Assembly (NCBI RefSeq): GCF_048323675.1
Contig: NZ_JBLWFK010000001.1
Location: 647,511 to 711,510 of the forward strand
Direction of reading: 5' to 3'
DNA from: Mangrovimicrobium sp048323675
Lineage (GTDB): Bacteria; Pseudomonadota; Gammaproteobacteria; Pseudomonadales; Halieaceae
Length of the DNA stretch: 64,000 nucleotides
Positions within the stretch are counted from its first letter, which is position 1. Each line of letters starts with the position of its first letter. The position numbers and the translations under genes were made by a program. Below, in pieces: positions 50,716 through 59,506 of the stretch. A model generated the notes under the pieces. It had not been told where the DNA came from. It made no database searches and saw only the letters and a list, made by a program, of their open reading frames with translations.

Positions 50716-52114
50716 CGGCGTCAGCGGCGGGCAGCGGGCGGCGCAGGGTCGCCCGCAGGCGCCACATCACCAGCATCATGGCGACACAGATTCCGGCGAT
50801 CAGCGCACCCCAGATCGCCGCGGTGCCCTCCGCGGGAGGCAGTTGCGCCTTGATCCCCAGCCACCAGGCCAGCGGCAGGGACAGGCACCAGTAGGACAGG
50901 CAGGTCACCACGAAGGGGAAGCGCGTGTCGCGGAAGGCGCGCAGGCAGAAGGAGCCGCCGATCTGCAGCGAATCGATGATGATGAACAGGGCGGCGAGCC
51001 GGATCAGTTTTTCCGCGATCGCGTGGATGCCCGCATCGGCGGTGTAGAGGCTGACCAGCGGCCCCGGCAGTGACAGCAACAGCAGGGTAGCGCTGAGCGC
51101 GACCAGGACGACCAGGGACATCCCCGTGCGCACCGCCACCTGGACAGCGGCCCCGCTGCCGCTGCCAATGGCATGGCCGACCCGCGTCGCCATGGCGGAA
51201 CCCACCGCGGCCATGGGCATGTACATGGTGTCCCAGAGGTTGATGGCTACCTGGTGCGCTGCCATCGCGTTATTGCCCAGGGTGGCGATCATCAGGCCCA
51301 TGGTGGAAAACACCCCGATTTCGAGGAAAAAGGACAGGCCGATGGGCAGTCCCAGCCGGGCGATGCCCCCGAGCAGGGGCCAGTTCGGTGCAACCGGGCG
51401 CAGCGGCGGCAGGTATTTACGGATCGCCGGCACGGTTGCACTGTATGCCCCCAGCAGCACGAGGCCGAGCCACATGCACACCGCGGTGGCGACGCCACAG
51501 CCCGCGGCGCCGAGCTCCGGCGCCCCCCAGCGACCGAACATGAAGGCGTAGTTGAGGGGGATGTTGGCGATGAAGCCGATGATACTGGCCACCATGTAAG
51601 GCTTCATCAGCCCGAGGCCCTGGTTGTGGCAGCGCAGGGCCTGGAAAATCGCGGTGGCCGGAAGTCCCCAGGCGACCGCCTGCAGGTAGTCCAGGCTCTT
51701 GTCGCGGGTGCTGCCCTCGAGGCTCAGGGCGTCGAGCAGGGGGCCGGCCAGGTAACAGGCCGGGCCGATGACCGCGCCCAGCAGCAACGCCAGCCACACT
51801 GCCTGTGGCAGGCTGTCGCGAATTTCCTGCACCCGCCTGGCGCCGAAAGCCTGGGCCACGGTCACCGAGGTCGCCATCATCAGGCCGAGCCCGAACAGGA
51901 ACAGCGGCAGCCAGATGTTGTAGCCGATGGCGACTGCGGCGAGCTCCTCGGCGCCATAGCGGCCGGCCATGATGGTGTCCACCACGCCGGTGCCGACCTG
52001 CGCCAGCTGGGCGATGGCCGTCGGCCAGGCGATGGCGAACAGGGCCCGCGCCTCGCCGCGGTAAGCCTGCCAGGACGTCAGCACGGGGATTTTTTCCGCA
52101 CCGGAGCGGTACAA
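50669..52114 (-). CDS. MATE-family multidrug efflux protein, NorM type
   Basis: The 481-residue product has about twelve membrane helices and the paired MATE motifs. The N-terminal half begins FAIAWPTAIAQLAQVGTGVVDTIMAGRYG, with GARRVQEI nearby; the second half repeats LGLPIGLSFFLEIGVF. MATE proteins export cationic drugs using sodium or protons. The TTG at 52114 is the most upstream start with a GGAG nearby; a GTG ten codons later is possible. The last 47 bp overlap the convergent moeB, a tight tail-to-tail arrangement. Confidence 0.92.
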   Translation of the reverse strand: MYRSGAEKIPVLTSWQAYRGEARALFAIAWPTAIAQLAQVGTGVVDTIMAGRYGAEELAAVAIGYNIWLPLFLFGLGLMMATSVTVAQAFGARRVQEIRDSLPQAVWLALLLGAVIGPACYLAGPLLDALSLEGSTRDKSLDYLQAVAWGLPATAIFQALRCHNQGLGLMKPYMVASIIGFIANIPLNYAFMFGRWGAPELGAAGCGVATAVCMWLGLVLLGAYSATVPAIRKYLPPLRPVAPNWPLLGGIARLGLPIGLSFFLEIGVFSTMGLMIATLGNNAMAAHQVAINLWDTMYMPMAAVGSAMATRVGHAIGSGSGAAVQVAVRTGMSLVVLVALSATLLLLSLPGPLVSLYTADAGIHAIAEKLIRLAALFIIIDSLQIGGSFCLRAFRDTRFPFVVTCLSYWCLSLPLAWWLGIKAQLPPAEGTAAIWGALIAGICVAMMLVMWRLRATLRRPLPAADAVSEEDERSPDTRDAA

Positions 52115-52185
52115 ACCTTGCTCCGCGGAAACCTTTTAAGCGAATCTAGTGTCACAGGAAAAACTTGCCTTCAGGAAAGCGAAAG

Positions 52186-52776
52186 ATGGAGACGATCGCC
52201 CGCTGCTATTACACCATACAAAATGCGCTGTTTTCGCGCTTGCGTCACGTGGATGGCCTGCCGGCGCTGGCGATGCGATTGTACCTCGTCCCGGTGTTCT
52301 GGATGGCGGGTACCCGGAAAATTGCCGGAATGGAGAACACCATCGAATGGTTCGGTAACAGCGAGTGGGGGCTGGGCCTGCCCGCGCCCTCGCTGTTGGC
52401 CCACCTCGCCGCCTATTCCGAGGCCATCGGTGCCCTGCTGTTGCTGGTGGGCTTCGCCACCCGCTGGGTCTGCCTCCCGCTCATGGTGACCATGCTGGTG
52501 GCGGTCTTCGCGGTCCACTGGGGCAACGGCTGGGCGGCAATCGCCGATTCCAGTGCCCAGGAAGTGGCGGTGCGCCTGGGTGCCGCCAAAGACATTCTCA
52601 GGGAGAACGGCAACTACAGCTGGCTGACCGAGAAGGGCAACTTCGTCATCCTCAACAACGGCATCGAGTTCGCCGTGACCTACCTGATCATGCTGTTCGC
52701 CTTGTTTTTCACCGGCGGTGGCCGCTATGTCAGCCTCGACTATTACCTGTCGCGCTTGTTCCCCAGCGGCCGCTGA
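52186..52776 (+). CDS. DoxX-family inner-membrane protein (196 aa)
   Basis: AGGAAA precedes the ATG at 52186. Four membrane helices are visible, with DoxX signatures: a first helix region with RLYLVPVFWMAGTRKIAGM, LLAHLAAYSEAIGALLLLVG, and TRWVCLPLMVTMLVAVFAVH. The insert WGNGWAAIADSS and the final helix FAVTYLIMLFALFFTGGGRY follow. DoxX-like proteins are linked to quinone or thiosulfate redox or to stress in different species; the specific role here is unknown. A 118-bp inverted repeat follows 48 bp after the stop. Confidence 0.85.
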   Translation: METIARCYYTIQNALFSRLRHVDGLPALAMRLYLVPVFWMAGTRKIAGMENTIEWFGNSEWGLGLPAPSLLAHLAAYSEAIGALLLLVGFATRWVCLPLMVTMLVAVFAVHWGNGWAAIADSSAQEVAVRLGAAKDILRENGNYSWLTEKGNFVILNNGIEFAVTYLIMLFALFFTGGGRYVSLDYYLSRLFPSGR

Positions 52777-52824
52777 GGCCGACGCCGAACGTAATCACTG
52801 AGCCTGAATCCCGCTTCACAGGTA

Positions 52825-52942
52825 GAGTGTGAAGCGGGGCCTGCCTGCTGGAACCGTGTGGCGACAGGACGTCGCCACCCGAGCCTGCACAGGGATGTGC
52901 GCTCTTTGGCGTGTTCCAGCAGGCAGGCCCCGTTTCACGCTC
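52825..52942. repeat. 118-bp inverted-repeat element, copy 1
   Basis: Two 30-bp arms (52825-52854 and 52913-52942) are complementary with two mismatches. Between them are an internal stem with GGCGAC and GTCGCC and a GCACA/TGTGC stem. A second copy lies at 56203-56321. The arms differ at adjacent positions on both sides so that pairing is kept (GGGGCC with GGCCCC here, GGCACC with GGTGCC there). It lies in the spacer after doxX. Confidence 0.88.
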
Positions 52943-53060
52943 GGAAAAGTGACCACGGGATGAATCCCGGTGGACTCACAACCACCGTTCTATACAGGGC
53001 GACAATCGGCCACTTTACGGCTACACTAGCGCGTTTTTCGAGCAGTCACAGGATTCCATT

Positions 53061-54461
53061 TTGATCAAGAGCCTCGTCGGGCGCCTGACTGGCAAATCCA
53101 GTCCGGCCCCCGAGACCGCGCCGACCCCGGCACCCCGCAAGGAAAAGAGCGCGCCCCAGCTACAGCGCGCCGAAGCCGCACCGGCAACCAAATCCCAGAA
53201 CGCTGGCAGTGGCGGCAAGCGCCGTACCCGCAAGCGGAAATCTCCCGTGGAGAGCACGCCCTGGAGCATCGAGCAGTTCGCGGTCGAGCCGGAGGAGGGC
53301 AAGACCCGGTTTCACGATCTTGGCCTGCGCGACGAGTTGATGCGCGGTATCGCCGATATCGGCTTCAAGTACTGCTCGCCGATCCAGGGCGCAGTACTGC
53401 CCCACACCCTGCAGGGCAACGACGCCATCGGCAAGGCGCAGACCGGTACCGGCAAGACGGCGGCTTTCCTGATTACCATTTTCAATGACCTGCTCTGCCA
53501 CCCGGTGGAGGGCGAGCGCTTTGTCGGCGAGCCGCGGGCACTGGTGATCGCACCGACCCGGGAACTGGTGATGCAGATCGCCGCCGACGCCAAGGATCTC
53601 GGCAAGTACACGGGGCTCAAGGTCGCCACACTGATCGGCGGCATGGATTACCAGAAGCAGCTCAACCGCCTGCAGAACGACATCGTCGACCTGGTGGTGG
53701 CTACCCCGGGCCGGCTGCTCGACTTCATGGGGCGCCGCGACCTGTTCCTCGACCACGTGGAAGTGCTGGTGCTGGACGAGGCCGACCGCATGCTGGACAT
53801 GGGCTTTATCCCCCAGGTGAAGCGTATCGTGCGCGCGGTGCCGCGCAAGGAAGACCGCCAGACCCTGCTGTTCTCGGCGACCTTTACCCAGGACATCATC
53901 AACCTCTCGGCCCAGTGGACCTACGAACCGGTCACCGTGGAAATCGAACCGGAACACGTGGCCACGGATACCGTCGACCAGAAGGTCTACATGGTCAGCT
54001 CGCAGGATCGCTTCAAGGTGCTTACCAACCTCCTGCGCCAGGAGGAAGTCAGCAGTGTGATCGTGTTCGCCAACCGCCGCGACCAGGTGCGGCGCCTGCA
54101 CGAGCGGCTGCGCAAGGCGGGTATTACCTGCGGCATTCTCTCCGGGGAAATACCCCAGGCCAAGCGCACGCGCACGCTGGAGCAGTTCAAGAGCGGGGAG
54201 ATCCGGGTGCTGGTGGCCACCGATGTGGCGGGCCGCGGTATTCACGTCGACGGCGTCAGCCACGTGGTGAACTACAACCTCCCGGAAGACCCGGAAGACT
54301 ACGTACACCGCATCGGGCGCACCGGCCGTGCCGGCGCCAGCGGCACCTCGATCAGCTTTGCCAGCGAGGACGACGCCTTCCTGCTGCCGGACCTGGAGGC
54401 CCTGCTGGGCGCGCCACTGACCTGCACCCACCCGCCGGCAGCGCTGTTATCTGACGGCTGA
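53061..54461 (+). CDS. rhlB: DEAD-box RNA helicase, RhlB type (466 aa)
   Basis: The TTG start at 53061 follows AGGA and begins MIKSLVGRLTGK. A basic, disordered 70-residue N-terminus (KSPVESTP region) precedes the helicase core: FHDLGLRDELMRGI, AQTGTGKTAAF (motif I), VLDEADRMLDMGF (II), LFSATF (III) and HRIGRTGRAGA (VI). RhlB unwinds RNA in the degradosome and in mRNA decay. The 3' end overlaps the convergent cysZ by 15 bp. The assignment to RhlB rather than another DEAD protein rests on overall similarity and the short C-terminus. Confidence 0.9.
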   Translation: MIKSLVGRLTGKSSPAPETAPTPAPRKEKSAPQLQRAEAAPATKSQNAGSGGKRRTRKRKSPVESTPWSIEQFAVEPEEGKTRFHDLGLRDELMRGIADIGFKYCSPIQGAVLPHTLQGNDAIGKAQTGTGKTAAFLITIFNDLLCHPVEGERFVGEPRALVIAPTRELVMQIAADAKDLGKYTGLKVATLIGGMDYQKQLNRLQNDIVDLVVATPGRLLDFMGRRDLFLDHVEVLVLDEADRMLDMGFIPQVKRIVRAVPRKEDRQTLLFSATFTQDIINLSAQWTYEPVTVEIEPEHVATDTVDQKVYMVSSQDRFKVLTNLLRQEEVSSVIVFANRRDQVRRLHERLRKAGITCGILSGEIPQAKRTRTLEQFKSGEIRVLVATDVAGRGIHVDGVSHVVNYNLPEDPEDYVHRIGRTGRAGASGTSISFASEDDAFLLPDLEALLGAPLTCTHPPAALLSDG

Positions 54462-55196
54462 GCGCACCGGGGCCAGTTCCCGGCTCCAGAGTAACGTGGC
54501 GCCGACCACCGCGGCCGGCACCACGAAGAAGTTCACCACCGGGATGCCGGTGCACAGCGCCACCGCGCCGCCGAAGCCGAGGCTCGACAGGCGCCGGCTG
54601 CGCACCGCCTCCTTCACCTCGCCGAAACCCAACTGGTGGTTGTCCATCGGGTAGTCGACAAACTGGATCGACATCATCCACGCCCCGAGCAGGAACCAGA
54701 GCAGGGGCGCCACCGCGTTGAGCACCGGGATAAAGCTCACCAGCAATACGAAGATCGCCATCGGCAGGTAGTAGAGCAGTTTCAGCAGTTCCCGCACGAT
54801 ACCCCGCGGCACCATCAGCAGCGCGGCGCCGAGGCCCTCCAGGGCCGGCACTTCGCGCCCGGTCTCCAGTTCCTCGGCTTTCTCTGCCAGCAGGCCGTTG
54901 AAAGGCGAGGCGATCACCAGCGCCACCGCAGTGAAAAGGTAGCCCGTGGCGAGGCTCAGGGTGACGCTGATCAGGGGCCACAAAATCCACCGGATAAAAT
55001 TCAGCCAGTCGGGTATTGCCGCCAGCCAGCGGTCCAGCAGTTCGGTCACATAGCCCACGGTGAAGTAGATCAGGGTGGCGAAAATAACGATGTTGACCGC
55101 CAGGGGAACCAGGACAAACAGGCGCAGCGAGGGGTGGTTGAGCAGTTTGGCGCCCTCGATGAGGTAGCCCACACCGCCGATGACATTACCTTTCAA
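54447..55196 (-). CDS. cysZ: Sulfate transporter CysZ
   Basis: The 249-residue membrane protein has the CysZ start GGVGYLIEGAKLLNHPSLRLFVLVPL and the central ASPFNGLLAEKAEE segment. It continues FIPVLNAVAPLLWFLLGAWM and FVDYPMDNHQLGF. It supports sulfate uptake for cysteine synthesis. The start is TTG at 55196 with AGGG upstream; no ATG is in frame nearby. It follows the cysteine-rich CWC gene by 1 bp on the same strand, a coupled pair. Confidence 0.93.
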   Translation of the reverse strand: MKGNVIGGVGYLIEGAKLLNHPSLRLFVLVPLAVNIVIFATLIYFTVGYVTELLDRWLAAIPDWLNFIRWILWPLISVTLSLATGYLFTAVALVIASPFNGLLAEKAEELETGREVPALEGLGAALLMVPRGIVRELLKLLYYLPMAIFVLLVSFIPVLNAVAPLLWFLLGAWMMSIQFVDYPMDNHQLGFGEVKEAVRSRRLSSLGFGGAVALCTGIPVVNFFVVPAAVVGATLLWSRELAPVRSAVR

Positions 55197-55197
55197 A

Positions 55198-55416
55198 TCA
55201 CAGGCCCTCGGTAACCCCGGCGCAGTCCGGGCAGATACAGCGTGCCATGCGCTCCTCGCCGGGCAGCCGGCCGAGGGCTTCGCGGCTCACCGGGCTGGAA
55301 AAACACCAGCAGGATTCCGCCGGCTCACCCGCCGCGATCGCGCAGCGGTTTGCCGCCGCGCACAGCGGGCAGCGTTCTGCGGAGGGGCGGGAACTGTTTT
55401 TCTGCAAGTCACTCAT
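55198..55416 (-). CDS. Cysteine-rich CWC-family protein (72 aa)
   Basis: The ATG at 55416 gives MSDLQKNSSRPSAERCPLC, then a CWC motif in ESCWCFSSPVS and a closing CICPDCAG. The nine or so cysteines in these spacings define the small CWC family, whose role is unknown. A longer open frame upstream has no site and lacks protein-like composition. It pairs with cysZ and is divergent from the Smr gene; a TATAAT at 55426-55431 in the short spacer may serve the rightward direction. Confidence 0.78.
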   Translation of the reverse strand: MSDLQKNSSRPSAERCPLCAAANRCAIAAGEPAESCWCFSSPVSREALGRLPGEERMARCICPDCAGVTEGL

Positions 55417-55456
55417 AGCAATGCGTATAATAGCGCAGGTTGGAGGATGTGCACCC

Positions 55457-56071
55457 GTGAACGACGAGGAAGAAAAGCTGTTTCTGGACGCGATGTCCGA
55501 TGTCGCGCCGCTGAAACGCGAGGCCCGGGTGCGGCGATCAAACCACCAGCGGGACCGCGACGGCTCCCTGGACGAGCGCCGCGAGGCCGCCCAGCGCGAG
55601 CAGGGCAGGGACGGCAATCCGCTGAGTGACGAGGTCCGGGAGATCGAACCCCTCGACCCCTGGTACGTCCTCGACTACAAGCGCCCCGGCGTGCAGAACG
55701 GCGTCTACCGCAAGCTGCGCCAGGGCCGCTACCCCGCCGAGGCCCGCCTCGACCTGCACCGCATGACCGTCGCGGTGGCCCGCAAGGAACTTTACGACTT
55801 CATCGCCGAATGCTTCCGCTTCGGCCTGCGCAGCGTGATGATCATTCACGGCAAGGGCGAGAGCCGGGCCGACCGCGAGCGCAGCTCCATCCTGAAAGCC
55901 TGCGTCAACCAGTGGCTGCCCGAACTCGACCCCGTGCAGGCCTTCCACAGCGCACAGCCCCAGCACGGCGGCACCGGGGCCGTTTACATTCTGCTGCGCA
56001 AGAGTGAGGAGAAAAAGCAATTGACGCGGGAGAAGTTCGCCAAGGGACGGATTCCCTACGATGGTAAATGA
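55457..56071 (+). CDS. Smr-domain protein (SmrA/SmrB-like nuclease, 204 aa)
   Basis: GTG at 55457 with GGAGG 10 nt upstream starts a 204-residue protein. The charged N-terminal half leads to the Smr domain: LDLHRMTVAVARKELYDFI, the HGKG motif in MIIHGKGESRADRE, and GGTGAVYILLRK at the end. Smr proteins nick DNA or cleave mRNA at stalled ribosomes. The N-terminal length fits SmrA/YdaL better than SmrB but the distinction is uncertain. A 68-bp perfect palindrome begins in the stop codon and probably serves as terminator. Confidence 0.87.
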   Translation: MNDEEEKLFLDAMSDVAPLKREARVRRSNHQRDRDGSLDERREAAQREQGRDGNPLSDEVREIEPLDPWYVLDYKRPGVQNGVYRKLRQGRYPAEARLDLHRMTVAVARKELYDFIAECFRFGLRSVMIIHGKGESRADRERSSILKACVNQWLPELDPVQAFHSAQPQHGGTGAVYILLRKSEEKKQLTREKFAKGRIPYDGK

Positions 56072-56138
56072 AAGGAAAAAAATGGGGAAAAGGGGTCAGA
56101 GTCATGACTCTGACCCCTTTTCCCCATTTTTTTCCTTT
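56071..56138. repeat. Perfect 68-bp palindrome
   Basis: The two 34-bp arms (56071-56104 and 56105-56138) are exactly complementary with no loop. The centre is CAGAGTCATGACTCTG, flanked by GGGGT/ACCCC, A4/T4, GGGG/CCCC and A7/T7 tracts. The GGGGTCAGAGTC core resembles REP-type palindromes associated with RAYT transposases. The run of T on the plus strand also makes it a plausible terminator for the Smr gene. Confidence 0.92.
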
Positions 56139-56202
56139 TTCCTTCTGCCTCCTGTCACCAGGAAAAGTTGATCCCCGATCCCCGATCCCTGTGCCACGGC
56201 CA

Positions 56203-56321
56203 GAGCGTGAAACGGCACCTGCCTGCTGGAACCGTGTGGCGACAGGGACGTCGCCACCCGAGTCTGCACATGGATGTGCGCTTTTTGACGTGTTCCAGCA
56301 GGCAGGTGCCGTTTCACGCTC
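56203..56321. repeat. 119-bp inverted-repeat element, copy 2
   Basis: The 30-bp arms (56203-56232 and 56292-56321) are perfectly complementary. The interior carries GTGGCGAC-AGGGAC-GTCGCCAC (8-bp stem) and GCACATGGATGTGC (6-bp stem). It is the second copy of the element at 52825-52942. It lies between the convergent Smr and LuxC-like genes. Covariation of the arms between copies argues that the paired form matters. Confidence 0.9.
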
Positions 56322-56381
56322 GGTGGGCGGAGCTAACAGCCCTGGGATCGGAAAACCTGAATCAGGTATACGGTTCTGCCC

Positions 56382-57857
56382 TCAGGCCACCAGCGAAGTC
56401 TCCCCCGCCTTGCGCTCCCACACCGGCTTCAGGCTCGGCAGCGGCTGCTCGGTGACAATCCACTTGCACATGCGCCGCAGCGGCTCGATGCCGTCCTGCG
56501 GACCCACCAGTCCCGGCCCGTTGAAGGCGTAACCCAGCGAGACAAAGCGTTGCCCGCCATAGAGCGCCGCCTTGTGGCGCACCTGTTCCATCAGCGAGTC
56601 CGGGAAGACGCCCACCGTCTGGGTGTAGGCATCGACCGCGCCGAGCACCTCGTCGAGAGTGTCGACCGGCACCAGGTTCACCGTGCGGTCCGCGAGGTAG
56701 TCGCGAAAATCCACCGCCTCCGGCATGTGCGAGACAATCACCGCGCCTTCACCGCGCTCCCCGCCGATGATGTCGTACCAGTCGTCCATCAGGCGCAGGC
56801 CGTCCACGTGGGACTTCAGCTCGGGGTCGTAGGCCTTGGGCGTGGTGCTGAAATCCTCGGGCAGTTCCAGCAGTGCTGCGTAGACGTCCTCGCCGAGCTG
56901 CTTCAGCGCAGCGATGCCGGCGTCGTCGGTGCCGCACATCACGTAGACCACCCGGCAGCTGGAGCAGGCGGTCTGGTTGACCGCGCCGACATCCGCGGCG
57001 ATACGGCTGGCGGTTTCGCTGCGCAGGGCGGGGGAGGAGAGCGCGTCCGCGCCGACGATGCTGGCACTGTTTTTCGGGTCCAGGGAAATCAGCTCCAGTC
57101 CCGGCTGGATGTATTTCGTCACGTGTTTTACCGAGGCGAAACCGCCCCAGGCGACGATCTTCTCGATATTGTGGGGCTGGTAGAGTTTCTTCTCCAGGGC
57201 CTCGTCGCCGCCGCGCCAGTAGGCCACCGCCAGGTGCTTCGTGATCGGGTGGTCCGGCGCGAAGTCGCACATGGTGCGGGCGATGGCCGCGGTGGTGAAA
57301 GGGTCGTTGGAGGGCACCTTGATGATGGTGTCGCTGCGCGTTATAGCGCCGCGGATCAGGGTCAGGGCGCCCAGCACCGGGCCGTTGCCGGCGATGATGT
57401 GCAGCGCGCGCGAGCCGTAGGCGCGAATTGCCACCTGGGTCTGTTCCACCTGTTTTTCCACCCAGCCCTCGAGATACTCGATGGGGATGCTCATGTTGCA
57501 CCAGCGGCGGATGCGCTCCTTGTCGAACATCGCCGGCATGTGCGTGTAGAAGCCGCGCATGATCGGCTCGGTGGTCGGCGCGGTCTGCAGGCTCTGCTCG
57601 AAAGCCTGCTGGATCCAGGGATTTTTGTCGAAGGCCAGCTGGCCGCCGAGTTCCTGCAGGAAGTCGAGGATGTCCTCGAAGCTCAGTTCGTAGAGGTCCT
57701 GCATCTGCCCGGGACTGGCCAGCGGCAGGCGGTCGATCAACTGCGCCGGGTCCGGCGCGAGGAAACTGATGTCGCCGCCGCGCCCGCCGAATTCCAGCAG
57801 GTTGCTTTCGATGACTTCGCCGCGAATGATCGCGGGGGAAATGAATGTGTTGCCCAT
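56382..57857 (-). CDS. LuxC-like acyl-CoA/acyl-protein reductase (491 aa)
   Basis: The ATG at 57857 has GGAG 9 nt upstream; an in-frame start at 57938 overlaps the upstream gene and is unlikely. The protein belongs to the LuxC aldehyde-forming reductase family. It has a nucleotide-binding region (RALHIIAGNGPVLGALTLIRG, TIIKVPSNDPFTTAAIARTM) and the catalytic-Cys segment GAVNQTACSSCRVVYV. A LuxE-like gene lies 19 bp upstream. No luciferase (luxAB) is present, so the pair probably makes a fatty or other aldehyde for catabolism or modification. NADPH use is a family property, not visible here. Confidence 0.87.
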   Translation of the reverse strand: MGNTFISPAIIRGEVIESNLLEFGGRGGDISFLAPDPAQLIDRLPLASPGQMQDLYELSFEDILDFLQELGGQLAFDKNPWIQQAFEQSLQTAPTTEPIMRGFYTHMPAMFDKERIRRWCNMSIPIEYLEGWVEKQVEQTQVAIRAYGSRALHIIAGNGPVLGALTLIRGAITRSDTIIKVPSNDPFTTAAIARTMCDFAPDHPITKHLAVAYWRGGDEALEKKLYQPHNIEKIVAWGGFASVKHVTKYIQPGLELISLDPKNSASIVGADALSSPALRSETASRIAADVGAVNQTACSSCRVVYVMCGTDDAGIAALKQLGEDVYAALLELPEDFSTTPKAYDPELKSHVDGLRLMDDWYDIIGGERGEGAVIVSHMPEAVDFRDYLADRTVNLVPVDTLDEVLGAVDAYTQTVGVFPDSLMEQVRHKAALYGGQRFVSLGYAFNGPGLVGPQDGIEPLRRMCKWIVTEQPLPSLKPVWERKAGETSLVA

Positions 57858-57876
57858 GCCGTGTGTCTCCGCGTGC

Positions 57877-59325
57877 TCAGATATCGAGTGAAACCAGGAA
57901 ATCCAGTGCTTCCGCCTGGGCGTCCGGGGTCGAGGCACAGGTGATCTTGTCGTCGCCGCCCTCGTCGGAGAAACGCGACACCGCGCCTTCGATATAGTGG
58001 CTGCTGCGGCCGCAGGGGCAGGGCGTATCGAAGTTCACGGTGAACTTGTCGCCGGTGACGATGCCGCCCCATGTGCCGTCGTGGGTCATGTCGAAGAAGG
58101 CGGCGCGTCCGGTCTGTACACCGCTGCGCGGCAGCGGCTTGCCGCTGTCGCGGTCGAGGACAAAGGGAACTACCCAGGGGGTGAAGTGGTAGCGGTTGTG
58201 CTCGCAGGAGACGAAGAAGGTGTTCAGCTCGGTCATGCCGTAGCTTGCGCACATCTTGCTGGCGCCGAAGAACTCGAGGATCACCTCGTTGACGTTATCC
58301 GGGAGTACCATGCCCTTGGCGCCACCGCCGCCCATCACCATGGAATCCGGGGAGAACACGTGGCTGACGCCGGACTCCAGGCCCGCCCTGGCGATCTGGT
58401 AGAACATCGGGGTGGTACCCATGGCGAAGACCTTCTGGCCCTTTAGCTGTTCCACCATTTCCTGGATGAACGCGGCCTGGCGGGCCGGCGCATCGCGCTG
58501 CATGGCTTCCAGCTCGGCGCGCCGGGCGAGCAGGTTCTCGGGCACGTCGAGCCGCGACATGTCGCCGCGGGCCTGGGCCTGGCGCAGGCGGCCTGCGAGC
58601 CACATGAGGTCGCTGCTGATCTTGTGGGAAAAGGCGGTGTGCAGGTAACTTTCATCGCCCTGGCAGAACTCCACGCCGAGGTACTTGGCGAAGCCGCCGG
58701 CGGAACTGTGCCCGTCGCGGTACATCGGCGTCATGACGTGCAGTTTCTCCTGCAGGTTGTCCGCGCCGGGCTCGGAGCCGAAATCCTGCACTAGTTGTAC
58801 CCGCAATGCGCGCGCGGACAGCCCGTAGTCGCGCTTGGTCTTGGGGAAGACCGACAGGGTGCCGCTGGTGCCGGAAGAAGTGGCCGCATCCAGTGGCGTC
58901 GAGTCGCGCAGGCGGGTGAGCCAGCCGTCGATAGACGTACAGTCGCTGACATCCACTGTGCTCAGGTCGTAGGGCGTCAGTTTGTCCAGCCACTTCGTCA
59001 ACTGGTCGAAACGCTGTTTCGCCAGCAGGGTAACCGGGTAGGACTTGTAGACGTTGTGCTCGAAAAGCAGGGCGGCGGCGTCGTTGAGGTTTTCCACCCG
59101 GTCGATACCCTGGGCGTCGGCGAGCTTCGCCAGCACCGGGATCTGCTCCCGCCGCTGCGCCAGCCGCTGGTTGATCGCGGCCAGTTGCACGGCCTCGAAT
59201 TCCTCCCGCGGGGTGGAGTGAATGAGGGTGGTGGAGTTGCGGAAATATCCGTAGGGGTCGTTCATCCACTGGTCGGCCTGGCGTTCGATATCCGCACCGG
59301 TGGCGAGGGAATTGCTTGCAGTCAT
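57877..59325 (-). CDS. LuxE-like acyl-adenylating/acyl-protein synthetase (482 aa)
   Basis: AGGAGG precedes the ATG. The product is an ANL-superfamily enzyme of the LuxE type: P-loop-like SSGTSGTLSVFPKTKRD, a middle helical insert and CASYGMTELNTFFVSCEHN (A5-type motif). The C-terminal half contains a CxCG motif (CPCGRSSHY). LuxE activates fatty acid as acyl-AMP and passes it to LuxC. It is the first gene of the luxE-luxC-like operon, divergent from the TetR gene across 181 bp that contain an imperfect palindrome. Substrate is unknown. Confidence 0.85.
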   Translation of the reverse strand: MTASNSLATGADIERQADQWMNDPYGYFRNSTTLIHSTPREEFEAVQLAAINQRLAQRREQIPVLAKLADAQGIDRVENLNDAAALLFEHNVYKSYPVTLLAKQRFDQLTKWLDKLTPYDLSTVDVSDCTSIDGWLTRLRDSTPLDAATSSGTSGTLSVFPKTKRDYGLSARALRVQLVQDFGSEPGADNLQEKLHVMTPMYRDGHSSAGGFAKYLGVEFCQGDESYLHTAFSHKISSDLMWLAGRLRQAQARGDMSRLDVPENLLARRAELEAMQRDAPARQAAFIQEMVEQLKGQKVFAMGTTPMFYQIARAGLESGVSHVFSPDSMVMGGGGAKGMVLPDNVNEVILEFFGASKMCASYGMTELNTFFVSCEHNRYHFTPWVVPFVLDRDSGKPLPRSGVQTGRAAFFDMTHDGTWGGIVTGDKFTVNFDTPCPCGRSSHYIEGAVSRFSDEGGDDKITCASTPDAQAEALDFLVSLDI

Positions 59326-59414
59326 GCGATGACTCCTCCTGAAGGCGTGCGGGGCGATTATTGTGATGGTCTGGCCCCGGGGAATTGAGCTTAGACAACT
59401 CTCATGATAGATTC

Positions 59415-59426
59415 AACCAAGTGGTT
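59415..59426. promoter_or_regulatory. Candidate TetR operator in the luxE/tetR divergent spacer
   Basis: AACCA-AG-TGGTT forms a 12-bp near-palindrome, 90 bp before the luxE-like start and 81 bp before the TetR start. Many TetR-type proteins bind short palindromes in such divergent spacers. The core promoters are not clear. The site is unlike the CTGAGCGATCGCTCAG operators at 2201 and 2379. Confidence 0.42.
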
Positions 59427-59506
59427 AGTTTTATTTGGATGGTGTGCGAGAGCGGGCACTAGCCTTTGCTCATATGGAGTGGTAAATCAGGGAAAGAGGA
59501 GAAAAC

